Made by a program: the position numbers and the translations under genes. A stretch of 7,240 nt of DNA from a gamma proteobacterium symbiont of Lucinoma myriamae (GTDB taxonomy: Bacteria > Pseudomonadota > Gammaproteobacteria > GRL18): contig JAHXIM010000246.1 in NCBI GenBank assembly GCA_025655635.1, positions 1 through 7,240 on the forward strand. Reading direction: 5' to 3'. Positions 1 to 6,364 of the stretch are shown piece after piece. The notes beneath the pieces were generated by a model that made no database searches, had not been told where the DNA came from, and saw nothing but the letters and a program-made list of their open reading frames with translations. The stretch's first letter is position 1. Each line of letters begins with the position of its first letter.

Positions 1-81
1 GGTTGGATACAATTTACATAGCGGTGATCCTCCTACAGGGGACTTACACCCCATTAGTTTATGCCCATGACGGGCGTACAC
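1..81 (-). mobile_element. 5' end of a group II intron (partial, continues off the left edge)
   Basis: Read on the minus strand from position 81, the sequence begins GTGTACGCCCGTCATGGGC and continues with ACTAATGGGGTGTAAGTCCCC. This matches the start of bacterial group II introns: a GUGYG-like 5' end (here GTGTA, one base off), a CCCG-CAUGGG hairpin, then a GGGGUGnAAGUCCCC hairpin opening domain I. Both hairpins can be seen directly. The layout recalls the bacterial class C type, but only about 80 nt are present, so the class is uncertain. No reverse transcriptase, domain V or 3' end is in the window. The boundary at 81/82 is set by the GTGT start and by loss of protein similarity in the host gene at that point. 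Confidence 0.72.
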
Positions 82-342
82 AACAATAAAATAAGCCGTT
101 AAAAAACGATTAACGGTATTTTTCACTTGTTTTGGCGCCAGAGTTAGTAAAATAACAGGGAGCAGGAGACTGCCGCAGACAACAATGACATCCATTTTTA
201 AGCCATACAAAAAGGTCAGCCAATAATTAACATCACTATCAGCAAAGCGCTCAAAATATAAACTGAAAAGAACCACTCGCCCAACAAAGAAAATGGACAA
301 AAGCGCCAAAAAATAATACAACAGGAGCTTAATTAGTTTCAC
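82..342 (-). CDS. LTA synthase/sulfatase-family membrane protein, N-terminal exon only, interrupted by the intron
   Basis: This frame begins with GTG at 342 and encodes 87 residues before the intron boundary. An in-frame TAA lies two codons upstream of the GTG, so no earlier start is available. The ribosome-binding site is weak. Residues about 5-30 form a hydrophobic segment and about 52-68 a second one. The stretch GLKMD (47-51), followed by a hydrophobic LLLP segment, is typical of the N-terminal membrane region of Gram-negative LTA-synthase-like alkaline-phosphatase-superfamily proteins, which transfer phospho-head-groups to envelope glycans or lipids. The catalytic sulfatase domain would lie beyond the left edge, so the family call rests only on the N-terminus. 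Reading through the junction gives YARHGHKLMGC, which does not resemble the family. Whether the gene still works depends on splicing. It follows the 408-1091 gene on the same strand after about 65 bp and may be co-transcribed with it. Confidence 0.6.
96..116. repeat. Small inverted repeat next to the intron insertion point
   Basis: CCGTTA (96-101) and TAACGG (111-116) are perfect inverted repeats around a 9-nt loop, inside the coding exon. On the minus strand the stem is followed by a T-rich stretch of 14 nt that ends exactly at the intron boundary. Class C group II introns are known to choose sites just behind stem-loops with T tracts, so this could be the target structure. It could equally be chance, with only six base pairs. 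Confidence 0.35.
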
Positions 343-407
343 ACATTACTCGTTATTGTTACGTTAAATCATCACAGAGGAATTTAGACTATTGGCAAAC
401 TTACAGC

Positions 408-1091
408 TTAAACTTTTTCCTGTGCTGTAAAGTTTGCCTTGTTATAGGGGTAGACCACATTTAATAAAAAAATAATAGAGCCTGCAAACTCTAACATTTC
501 ACCCTTTTTAGATGATGCCATCAGAACCTGAACCAGAATCAGTAAAAGAACATAGGCAGCAATTTGATAATTTTGAGCAATCGGTACCGCAAATTTATCT
601 AAAAAGTTCTTCACACCTTCTTTACGCTTATAAAGCGGGATCAAAATGGCTAAATAAAGCAGCAGTAAAATACCTATACCGCGGCCAAAAATCACCTTAT
701 TCAGTTTAGTATCATTCACCACCAGATTGTGTAAATTGGTTTCACCCTGAGCGTTGTTCTGAACAAAAAAATCTGAACTTTCAACATTAAAAATACGCTG
801 TCCCCAGGATATTTCTTCTCCTGCACCAAAAAAGAAAAACAAACCTAACAGGGAAGTCATAAATAAGAATAACAGTGGACGTTGAAACTTGAGCAGCCAC
901 ACTCTGCGAAAACACACAAAAAAGCCAATTAATAAAAAAACAACAGTAGACCACTCTGTAAAGCCATCCTCCATCACGTAATAGAGTTTAAATGAATCAT
1001 GATCGACATAACTCCAGATAAAGCCAATTAACGTAAATACCGAAAAATAAGCCAAAGCTATTTTTTCAAACAACGATAAATTTTTTAACAT
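408..1091 (-). CDS. Uncharacterised polytopic inner-membrane protein with a GAGEEISWGQRIF motif
   Basis: This encodes a 227-residue protein with about six hydrophobic segments, near residues 8-28, 46-62, 72-90, 134-154, 174-192 and 203-215. The loop after the third segment carries GAGEEISWGQRIF (89-101), then NNAQGETNLHNL (112-123). A second acidic cluster, KKGEMLEF (195-202), precedes the last segment. These charged Glu/His/Asn patches next to membrane helices look conserved and could form a membrane-embedded site, but I do not recognise a named family or an activity. The ATG at 1091 has a good Shine-Dalgarno (AAGGA and AAGG just upstream). The gene lies 5' of the LTA-synthase-like fragment on the same strand, which hints at an envelope role. 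It is divergent from minC. The frame is intact. I am sure it is a gene and unsure of its function. Confidence 0.85.
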   Translation of the reverse strand: MLKNLSLFEKIALAYFSVFTLIGFIWSYVDHDSFKLYYVMEDGFTEWSTVVFLLIGFFVCFRRVWLLKFQRPLLFLFMTSLLGLFFFFGAGEEISWGQRIFNVESSDFFVQNNAQGETNLHNLVVNDTKLNKVIFGRGIGILLLLYLAILIPLYKRKEGVKNFLDKFAVPIAQNYQIAAYVLLLILVQVLMASSKKGEMLEFAGSIIFLLNVVYPYNKANFTAQEKV

Positions 1092-1274
1092 TCTTAAAAC
1101 CTTTTCCTTAACACCCTATTCTTAATTTTATATTAATCAGATTAACAGATGAGTGAGCTTAGTTATTTTCAGTCGGAATTTTATCATAAATAAGCAATTA
1201 GAACTCTTTGAGTATTTAAAGTTCATTGATTGGCAAAAAATTGTACTCAAATTACAATGTAAAAGGACGTTTTT

Positions 1275-1283
1275 TGTTATACT
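1275..1283 (+). promoter_or_regulatory. Candidate extended -10 promoter for minCDE
   Basis: TGTTATACT contains an extended -10 (TG, one base, TATACT), about 48 bp before the minC ATG. No good -35 hexamer lies at 16-18 bp: CAATGT is at the 17-bp position and TTACAA at 20 bp. That is acceptable for an extended -10 promoter. It would give a leader of about 40 nt. Confidence 0.42.
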
Positions 1284-1330
1284 ACTACGCATCCACATTC
1301 TATTTGACCACCTGTACAAAATGAGGCTCT

Positions 1331-2074
1331 ATGGACACCCCCTGCTTTGAATTAAAAGGAAGCTTGTTTACCCTAAGCGTTTTACAGCTTTTTGACAATG
1401 ACCTGGCTTTACTAAAAGAACAACTTCAAAAACGTATACAAATGGCGCCTGGCTTTTTTAACCACACTCCCTTTGTTATCGATCTTCATGAATTACCTGA
1501 AGATAAGCAGGATTTGGATTTTGTCGCACTAAAAGAATTACTCTTATCATTATCTATTATTCCTGTGGGTGTAAAAGGTGCCGATAAGTCACTTTATCCT
1601 GAGCTTGAAGCCGCACATTTAGCAATTTTAGCTGAAGCAGCAAGCGCCCAGAAGAAAACAAAAATAGAACATGAGCCTGAACCAGCACCTGAAGCTGAAA
1701 AAAAAGAAGAACCCAAAGCTCCTGAAACCCAACAAATTCCAGCACACAGGCCTGCTAAAATAGTTAAACAAACCATTCGCTCAGGCCAGCAAGTCTATGC
1801 TCCGGGAGGCGATCTGGTTGTTATTGGTTCAGTTAGCACTGGTGCTGAAATACTAGCCGATGGTAATATTCATATTTATGGCACCTTAAGAGGCAGAGCC
1901 TTAGCCGGTGTCCGTGGTGATCAATCCGCAACCATTTTCTGCCATTGTTTACAGGCCGAACTCAGTTCAATTGCGGGAATTTACCTATTGAGTGATGACT
2001 TGCCAGAGGATAAAATCGGCACATCCGTACAAATTTATTTAGAAAATGAAAAATTACAAATAGAGTCAATTTAA
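1331..2074 (+). CDS. minC: Septum site-determining protein MinC
   Basis: MinC is the FtsZ-assembly inhibitor that, bound to membrane-attached MinD, blocks Z-ring formation near the poles. The 247-residue protein has the usual two domains. The N-terminal FtsZ-inhibiting domain spans about 1-104, including HTPFVIDLHEL. The linker (about 105-145) is rich in Glu, Pro, Ala and Lys. The C-terminal beta-helix domain spans about 147-247. The MinD-contact motif RSGQ is at 150-153, followed by YAPGGDLVVIGSVSTGAEI, then ADGNIHIYGTLRGRALAG (176-193), nearly the same as in E. coli MinC. Length is normal apart from a somewhat long linker. The ATG at 1331 is preceded by GAGG with a short 4-nt gap; an ATG at 1321 is out of frame. 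It is the first gene of minCDE, 34 bp before minD. Confidence 0.97.
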   Translation: MDTPCFELKGSLFTLSVLQLFDNDLALLKEQLQKRIQMAPGFFNHTPFVIDLHELPEDKQDLDFVALKELLLSLSIIPVGVKGADKSLYPELEAAHLAILAEAASAQKKTKIEHEPEPAPEAEKKEEPKAPETQQIPAHRPAKIVKQTIRSGQQVYAPGGDLVVIGSVSTGAEILADGNIHIYGTLRGRALAGVRGDQSATIFCHCLQAELSSIAGIYLLSDDLPEDKIGTSVQIYLENEKLQIESI

Positions 2075-2100
2075 CTCTTTTTAAAAACTTATAGGAACAA

Positions 2101-2127
2101 ATGAAGCAATGGCAAAAATTATTGTAG
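2101..2127 (+). other. Eight-codon ORF (MKQWQKLL) overlapping the minD start
   Basis: AGGA at 2093-2096 lies only 4 nt before an ATG at 2101 that opens an 8-codon frame ending in TAG at 2125-2127. The minD ATG (2109) is inside it in another frame and sits 12 nt from the same AGGA, which is longer than usual. Ribosomes could start at 2101 and re-initiate, or the site may simply serve minD with wide spacing. The peptide itself is unlikely to have a function. Confidence 0.25.
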
Positions 2128-2918
2128 TGACATCTGGAAAAGGCGGAGTGGGAAAAACCACAACCAGCGCAGCCTTTGGCACTGGCCTGGCACAAAAAGG
2201 ACATAAAACAGTCATTATCGATTTTGACATTGGTCTGAGAAATCTGGATCTTATTATGGGTTGTGAGCGCCGGGTGGTATTTGATTTCATCAATGTCATC
2301 AATGAAGAATCAAACTTAAATCAGGCATTAATCAGAGACAAGCGAGTTGATAATCTCTACATTTTACCCGCCTCACAAACCAGAGATAAGGACGCTCTGA
2401 CTCTGGAGGGCGTGGAGAAAGTTATTAATGAGTTAGCAAAAACTTTTGACTATATTATTTGTGACTCACCTGCCGGTATTGAATCAGGCGCTCTAAAAGC
2501 ACTTTATTTTGCTGATGAAGCACTGATTGTCAGTAACCCGGAAGTCTCTTCAGTAAGGGATTCTGACCGTATTTTAGGTATTCTTGATAGTAAAACCAAG
2601 CGAGTGATTGAAGGCAAATCACCTGTTAAGCCACATCTGATCATTACCCGCTATTCACCCACTCGTGTTGAAGAGGGTGAAATGCTCAGTGTCGATGATA
2701 TTATTGAAATCCTGGCAATCCCTTTATTAGGTGCTATTCCTGAATCAGAATCCGTATTACAGGCATCCAATACCGGTGCCCCTGTTATTTTAGATACTGA
2801 AAGTAAAGCAGGTCAGGCCTATGATGATTTAGTGGAACGCTTTCTGGGTAATGATGTGGAACACCGTTTTCTAACACGGGAGAAAAAAGGCTTTTTCTCC
2901 CGTGTCTTTGGAGATTAA
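2109..2918 (+). CDS. minD: Septum site-determining ATPase MinD
   Basis: MinD is a ParA/Mrp-type (deviant Walker) ATPase that dimerises with ATP on the inner membrane, recruits MinC, and is released when MinE stimulates hydrolysis. The 269-residue protein carries the deviant Walker A KGGVGKTT at 11-18 with both lysines (K11, K16). IIDFDIGLRNLD follows, with D38 and D40. DSPAGIE lies near residues 119-125. The C-terminal amphipathic membrane-targeting helix KKGFFSRVFGD is at 259-269. All key residues match the E. coli numbering, so the protein looks fully functional. The ATG at 2109 gives the family-standard start MAKIIVVTSGKGG. The AGGA is 12 nt upstream, a wide gap. The stop shares its last A with an upstream ATG of minE, so the two are translationally coupled. 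Confidence 0.98.
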   Translation: MAKIIVVTSGKGGVGKTTTSAAFGTGLAQKGHKTVIIDFDIGLRNLDLIMGCERRVVFDFINVINEESNLNQALIRDKRVDNLYILPASQTRDKDALTLEGVEKVINELAKTFDYIICDSPAGIESGALKALYFADEALIVSNPEVSSVRDSDRILGILDSKTKRVIEGKSPVKPHLIITRYSPTRVEEGEMLSVDDIIEILAIPLLGAIPESESVLQASNTGAPVILDTESKAGQAYDDLVERFLGNDVEHRFLTREKKGFFSRVFGD

Positions 2919-2920
2919 TG

Positions 2921-3196
2921 ATGGCTATTTTAGATTATTTCAGATCAAAGAAGAAAAAAACGGCTTCTCTGGCTAAAGACCGCCTGCAGATCATTGTCGC
3001 TCATCAACGAAGTGGCTATGGTCACTCTAGTGCCGATTATCTTCCTCAACTCAAAGAAGATATTCTAAAAGTGATCAGTAAATATGTTGATATTGATCCC
3101 AGTCAGATTAAGGTACAACTTGACACCAATGACGACGACTGCCCTATTTTAGAACTCAATGTTGCTTTACCTGAACATGGTAAATTAATGAAATAA
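2921..3196 (+). CDS. minE: Cell division topological specificity factor MinE
   Basis: MinE displaces MinC from MinD and stimulates its ATPase, giving the oscillation that leaves midcell free for division. The 91-residue protein starts MAILDYF, the amphipathic membrane-binding tip, followed by a basic RSKKKK stretch. The MinD-contact segment LAKDRLQIIVAHQR lies at 17-30. The topological-specificity domain spans about 38-88 (LPQLKEDILKVISKYVDID, then ILELNVALPE). Two ATGs are adjacent, at 2918 (overlapping the minD TAA as TAATG) and 2921. I chose 2921 because family members start with a single Met before A-x-LDYF, and because GGAG at 2910-2913 is 7 nt from it but only 4 nt from 2918. The start at 2918 would add just one Met. 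It is the last gene of the operon and is convergent with dbpA. Confidence 0.96.
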   Translation: MAILDYFRSKKKKTASLAKDRLQIIVAHQRSGYGHSSADYLPQLKEDILKVISKYVDIDPSQIKVQLDTNDDDCPILELNVALPEHGKLMK

Positions 3197-3202
3197 AAAT
3201 AA

Positions 3203-3347
3203 TAACTATTCAGTCCGATATTACAAAAGCCCTGTGGCAACTATCTGGTATTAGCTTCTAAGTTACAAAAATATAAGTCTTTGAATTTTATATGTTTGTA
3301 ACCTTTTGATGGTTAGCCGTTTTACGGGTTGGGTTGCTGAATAGTTA
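3203..3347. repeat. Nested-palindrome element of about 145 bp between minE and dbpA (MITE-like or structured RNA)
   Basis: The ends are an 11-bp perfect inverted repeat: TAACTATTCAG (3203-3213) and CTGAATAGTTA (3337-3347). Inside is a second inverted repeat of 15 bp with one mismatch, GTTACAAAAATATAA (3262-3276) against TTATATGTTTGTAAC (3288-3302), around an 11-nt loop. Parts between them also pair weakly (TTACAAAAGCCC on the left resembles the complement of ACGGGTT on the right). A small CCGT-TTT-ACGG hairpin sits at 3317-3327. I see no clear target-site duplication and no coding frame. The shape suits a miniature inverted-repeat element, and it may also stop transcription from both sides. 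Confidence 0.5.
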
Positions 3348-3356
3348 CATTTGTCA

Positions 3357-4739
3357 TTATATTTCTCTAACCAGAAATGAGCGGCCTTTTAATTGCCCGT
3401 CAGCTATTTTTCTCAAGGCATATTGAGCCACTTCCCGACTCACCGCCACATAGGATTTATTTGAGAATATTTGAATTTTCCCTACCTGCTTTCCTGCAAT
3501 ACCATCTTTACCTGTTAATGCACCCAGAATATCACCGGGTCTCACTTTTTGCTTTTTTCCGCCATCAATTTGCAGCGTCACCATAGGCGGTTGATACACA
3601 GGCTTATCCAGTAAATTTACCGCTGGTAAAGGTTCTGCATTAATTGTCTGACCTAAATAATCTTCAAGTTTTGACAACTTAAAATTTTCTTTATCGGTAT
3701 AAATAGTACAGGCAAAACCTTTTTTGCCTGCTCGTCCGGTACGTCCGATACGATGTACATGTACTTCAATATCACGGGCAATCTGATAGTTAATAACCGC
3801 ATCCAGTGATTCAATATCCAGGCCCCGTGCCGCCACATCGGTGGCAACCAGGACTGAAATACTTTTATTAACAAACTGAACCAGAGTCTGATCCCGATCT
3901 CTTTGCTCCAGATCACCATGCAATGCCAGTGCACTAAAACCATAATCACTCAGTGCATCAGCAATTTCTTGTGTTTCTATTTTGGTATTACAAAACACCA
4001 CCGCTGATTCTGGATGGTAGTGCTGTAATAGTAAGCGAACGACAGTCAGTCGATGGGCATTATCTTTTGCCTTAAACAAATGCTGCACAATACTGGAGTT
4101 ATCATGCATCGAAGCCACTTCAACCATGACGGGCTGCTGCATTATACGTTTTGCAACCGATTTAATCTGCTCGGGAAAAGTTGCACTAAACATCAGCGTC
4201 TGTCTTTGGTCGGGTATCTGGTCGATAATAGCATCCAGAGCTGACTGAAAACCCATCTCTAACATGCGATCGGCTTCATCCAGAATAAGCAGGTTTACAT
4301 TGTCTAGTTTCAATGTTCCTTTACCCAGATGATCTTCAATTCGACCTGGCGTACCAACAATAATATGGGCACCATGCTCTAAGGACCCAACCTGAGGTCC
4401 AAAAGGCATACCGCCACAAAGTGTCAGCACTTTAATATTATGAATAGAGCGCCCTAATTTTCGAATTTCTTTGGCTACCTGATCAGCCAGCTCACGGGTC
4501 GGGCAGAGAATTAATGATTGAATGCGAAAGCGTTTTACGTCCAGTTTTTCCAAAAGCCCTAATCCAAAAGTGGCAGTTTTTCCAGAACCGGTTTGCCCCT
4601 GAGCAATCACATCTTTACCTTTTAGAATATGAGGTAAGCTTTGCGCCTGAATGGGAGTCATGGACTGATAACCAAGAGATGTCAGATTCTTGAGTAAAGC
4701 AGAATGCAGTTTAAGTGTTGAAAAATCAGTTTGACTCAA
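3357..4739 (-). CDS. dbpA: ATP-dependent RNA helicase DbpA (DEAD-box)
   Basis: DbpA is a DEAD-box helicase that acts late in 50S subunit assembly, targeted to 23S rRNA hairpin 92. The 460-residue protein has all core motifs: Q motif TPIQ (28-31), Walker A AQGQTGSGKT (46-55), PTREL (80-84), TPGR (130-133), DEAD (154-157), SAT (185-187), ATDVAARGLD (299-308) and HRIGRTGR (329-336). The C-terminal RNA-binding domain (about 385-460) starts VTLQIDGGKKQKVRPGDILG and contains IQIFSNKSYVAV, which sets DbpA apart from RhlE, RhlB and SrmB. Length is very close to the E. coli protein. The start is TTG at 4739-4737. AGGA lies 8 nt upstream, and the resulting MSQTDFSTL aligns with the family start. The next in-frame ATG is at residue 27, inside the Q-motif region, so it is too late. 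Confidence 0.95.
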   Translation of the reverse strand: MSQTDFSTLKLHSALLKNLTSLGYQSMTPIQAQSLPHILKGKDVIAQGQTGSGKTATFGLGLLEKLDVKRFRIQSLILCPTRELADQVAKEIRKLGRSIHNIKVLTLCGGMPFGPQVGSLEHGAHIIVGTPGRIEDHLGKGTLKLDNVNLLILDEADRMLEMGFQSALDAIIDQIPDQRQTLMFSATFPEQIKSVAKRIMQQPVMVEVASMHDNSSIVQHLFKAKDNAHRLTVVRLLLQHYHPESAVVFCNTKIETQEIADALSDYGFSALALHGDLEQRDRDQTLVQFVNKSISVLVATDVAARGLDIESLDAVINYQIARDIEVHVHRIGRTGRAGKKGFACTIYTDKENFKLSKLEDYLGQTINAEPLPAVNLLDKPVYQPPMVTLQIDGGKKQKVRPGDILGALTGKDGIAGKQVGKIQIFSNKSYVAVSREVAQYALRKIADGQLKGRSFLVREI

Positions 4740-4785
4740 GGGAATTATCCTGTGTAATGGCTGTTGATAGACTAAATCGGGGAGG

Positions 4786-4814
4786 ATAACACTCTAATGG
4801 GGTACTTGTCACAA
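4786..4814 (-). promoter_or_regulatory. Candidate sigma70 promoter for dbpA
   Basis: On the minus strand TTGTGA (4814-4809) is followed after 17 bp by TGTTAT (4791-4786). That gives reasonable -35 and -10 matches with ideal spacing, about 45 bp before the dbpA start. A GGGTA/TACCC inverted repeat (4800-4804, 4817-4821) overlaps it and could bind a regulator, but the stem is short. Confidence 0.33.
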
Positions 4815-4868
4815 AATACCCGTATAACATCCTAAACAGGGGATTTTATAGTAAAAATCAGGTCATTT

Positions 4869-5318
4869 TCAGGACGAGTAAACTTTATAGTTATTTTTAC
4901 CTGTTTTTTTCACATCATACATAGCCGTGTCTGAATTTTTGATCAGCTCATCAATCGTTTCACCGTGTTTAGGATACAAAGCAATACCAATACTGCTGCC
5001 AATCTGGCATTGTTGTCCCAGAATATCAAATGGCTTTGAGAGAGTTGAAATAATCTTTTCAGCAACAATATTAACGACCTTGTCATCTGTGAAATTCGAT
5101 ATAATCAAGGTAAACTCATCGTCGCCAAGGCGAAAAAGTGCATCTTCATCTCTGAGCACTTTTTTCAGTCTGCTGGCCACTTGTCTCAGTAATTCATCAC
5201 CACAATCATGTCCATAAGTGTCATTTATGGCCTTAAATCCATCTAAATCAATAAAAAATAACCCTACTGATAACTCAGTTCTATTAACCTGTTTAATTGC
5301 CTGCTCAAGCAAAACCAT
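4869..5318 (-). CDS. GGDEF half of the split diguanylate cyclase (frame is open upstream to about 5378)
   Basis: This is a GGDEF-domain fragment that would condense two GTP to cyclic di-GMP. From the Met at 5318 it has 149 residues. FFIDLDGFKAINDTYGHDCGD (21-41) carries the metal-binding Asp24 and the substrate-loop residues. RDED (56-59) is an intact RxxD inhibitory site five residues before the signature. The signature itself is RLGDDEF, so the second Gly of GGDEF is Asp (position 66). The tail SDTAMYDVKKTGKNNYKVY is a normal domain end, and no EAL domain follows. The Met at 5318 is probably not a real start: it has no ribosome-binding site and the domain's first strand-helix (EYIANYDSLTKLPNR) lies upstream in the same frame. 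The fragment belongs to the sensor frame at 5372-6124. Confidence 0.75.
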   Translation of the reverse strand: MVLLEQAIKQVNRTELSVGLFFIDLDGFKAINDTYGHDCGDELLRQVASRLKKVLRDEDALFRLGDDEFTLIISNFTDDKVVNIVAEKIISTLSKPFDILGQQCQIGSSIGIALYPKHGETIDELIKNSDTAMYDVKKTGKNNYKVYSS

Positions 5319-5371
5319 AAATAAGGCACGGTTGGGTAGTTTTGTTAAGGAGTCATAATTAGCAATATATT

Positions 5372-6124
5372 CTATATTTTTTGTTCGAGTCCTGCAGCTC
5401 TCTCTCTGGTTCTTTCAATTACAGTATCTTCTAAATCTTCTTTATTCTTTTTTAACGTCCTGACATAGTAAGTAAAGCGAATACTGACAATAATGCCAAT
5501 AATGATACTAATCAGACTGCCAAAGGTCGTTGTTAAGCCTAAATCTCTTTGCGTATTTTCAAACAAGGTACGCGCATTAGTCATTGCCTGTTTTGAACTT
5601 TCACTTTCATAAGCGATGATTTCATCAAGATGTTTTAATGCTTCTACTTGATTGGGTGAGACTTTATCAACTAATAGTTTGCGTGCTTCTACCGTGCGTC
5701 CCTCTTGTATTAACCTGATCACCTTCCGCTGATCGGGTACTACAGAACGTGCATACTCTCGATGTACCTCTAATAATTGAGTTTCTTTATCCGACAAATT
5801 AGTTTCTAATAATTGCTTTCTCGCCACTAAAAAGCGGCTTCCCAGTTGTTGAAACTCCATTAACAAGCTATCCAGCTCAAAAGCATCTTCAGTATTGATC
5901 ATGGTAAACAAGATGGGGGCTCGCTCTCTGGAAATGACACGCATTTTTTGTACTAACTCCATGCGTACATTATAAACATCAACCACCTGTTCAAATTCTA
6001 CTTTTACCTCATTGAAGCGCCAGATAGATAATATAGCTTGTATTAACATCATGATAATGATGACGCCAAAGCTGATAGAAATGCTATTAGAAATTATTGA
6101 TTGCTTAATTCTCGAAAAATTCAT
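5372..6124 (-). CDS. Sensor half of the split diguanylate cyclase: 4HB periplasmic domain between two transmembrane helices
   Basis: This 250-residue frame has a transmembrane helix at about 13-35 and a largely helical, charged periplasmic region at about 36-196. A second helix lies at about 197-219 (GSLISIIIGIIVSI), followed by a polar heptad-like stretch (221-249) that leads towards the GGDEF domain. The periplasmic part, with RMELVQKMRVISRERA (54-69) and LLMEFQQLGSRFLVARKQL (87-105), resembles the four-helix-bundle sensor of chemoreceptors and related signalling proteins. No HAMP domain is evident. The start is ATG at 6124. It lacks a clear Shine-Dalgarno sequence, so expression may be weak. 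Translated alone, it would be a membrane sensor without output. It ends in TAG just after the A6 tract. Confidence 0.75.
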   Translation of the reverse strand: MNFSRIKQSIISNSISISFGVIIIMMLIQAILSIWRFNEVKVEFEQVVDVYNVRMELVQKMRVISRERAPILFTMINTEDAFELDSLLMEFQQLGSRFLVARKQLLETNLSDKETQLLEVHREYARSVVPDQRKVIRLIQEGRTVEARKLLVDKVSPNQVEALKHLDEIIAYESESSKQAMTNARTLFENTQRDLGLTTTFGSLISIIIGIIVSIRFTYYVRTLKKNKEDLEDTVIERTRERAAGLEQKI

Positions 6125-6210
6125 TAAATAATATCTTTGACTATAATCGTTTCAGGTAGCATAGTTTTTTTGAGAGGCATTTAGATTAAATGAACCATTT
6201 TTACTTACAC

Positions 6211-6224
6211 TATTATTATTATTA
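6211..6224. repeat. Short TAT trinucleotide run
   Basis: Between 6211 and 6224 the triplet TAT is repeated four times plus two bases, in the AT-rich gap between the cyclase start (6124) and the rubrerythrin remnant (6365). I see no gene, RNA or convincing promoter in the rest of that 240-bp gap. Confidence 0.3.
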
Positions 6225-6364
6225 AGATACTATCATATCTAATTTAAAGTGACCATCAGTAGAGTAACTGCAGGTCAGAAAACTTGATAAAAGTAACTCG
6301 TATAGTTCCCTGAACAACAGAAATACCGGCCATTAAGAGTTAAGACAAAACAGATAATACAATA

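Larger units (their letters stand above)
4869..6124 (-). pseudogene. Membrane-anchored diguanylate cyclase gene, split by a one-base frame change
   Basis: The two frames at 5372-6124 and 4869-5318 together make one normal sensor-GGDEF protein. The first frame ends ...GLEQKI then TAG at 5374-5372. In the -1 frame the same DNA continues as KNIEYIANYDSLTKLPNRALF directly into the second frame, giving the classic linker NYDSLTKLPNR that starts a GGDEF domain. One extra A in the C-AAAAAA-T tract (about 5376-5381) would restore a single reading frame of about 418 residues. Order: transmembrane helix, periplasmic four-helix bundle, second transmembrane helix, short coiled coil, GGDEF. The rest of both halves is free of stops and keeps its motifs. 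The lesion is therefore recent, a sequencing or assembly error, or bypassed by slippage at the A tract. The product would make cyclic di-GMP in response to a periplasmic signal. Confidence 0.75.

Noticed and set aside
2..85. Plus-strand frame ending in GDPPTGDLHPISLCP
   Set aside because: This peptide is the reverse reading of the group II intron 5' structure, and its hairpins explain the sequence better than a protein does.
512..709. Open frame on the plus strand, 65 codons
   Set aside because: It lies antisense inside the well-supported membrane protein gene, has no recognisable motifs and no convincing ribosome-binding site.
1153..1350. Plus-strand frame in the minC leader
   Set aside because: It overlaps the minC start in another frame, has AT-driven composition, and spans the candidate promoter.
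3262..3302. Rho-independent terminator for minCDE
   Set aside because: The stem is long but AT-rich and is followed by CTTTTGATGG, not a T run. It is better described as part of the larger palindromic element, although it may still slow polymerase.
5316..5318. ATG as an independent start of a stand-alone GGDEF protein
   Set aside because: The domain's first conserved segment (NYDSLTKLPNR) lies upstream of this ATG in the same frame, and no Shine-Dalgarno precedes it.
5372..5381. Programmed -1 ribosomal frameshift site in the cyclase
   Set aside because: The zero-frame codons are CAA AAA ATA, which do not form an X XXY YYZ heptamer. Only single-tRNA slippage is possible, and no clear downstream stimulatory hairpin was seen.
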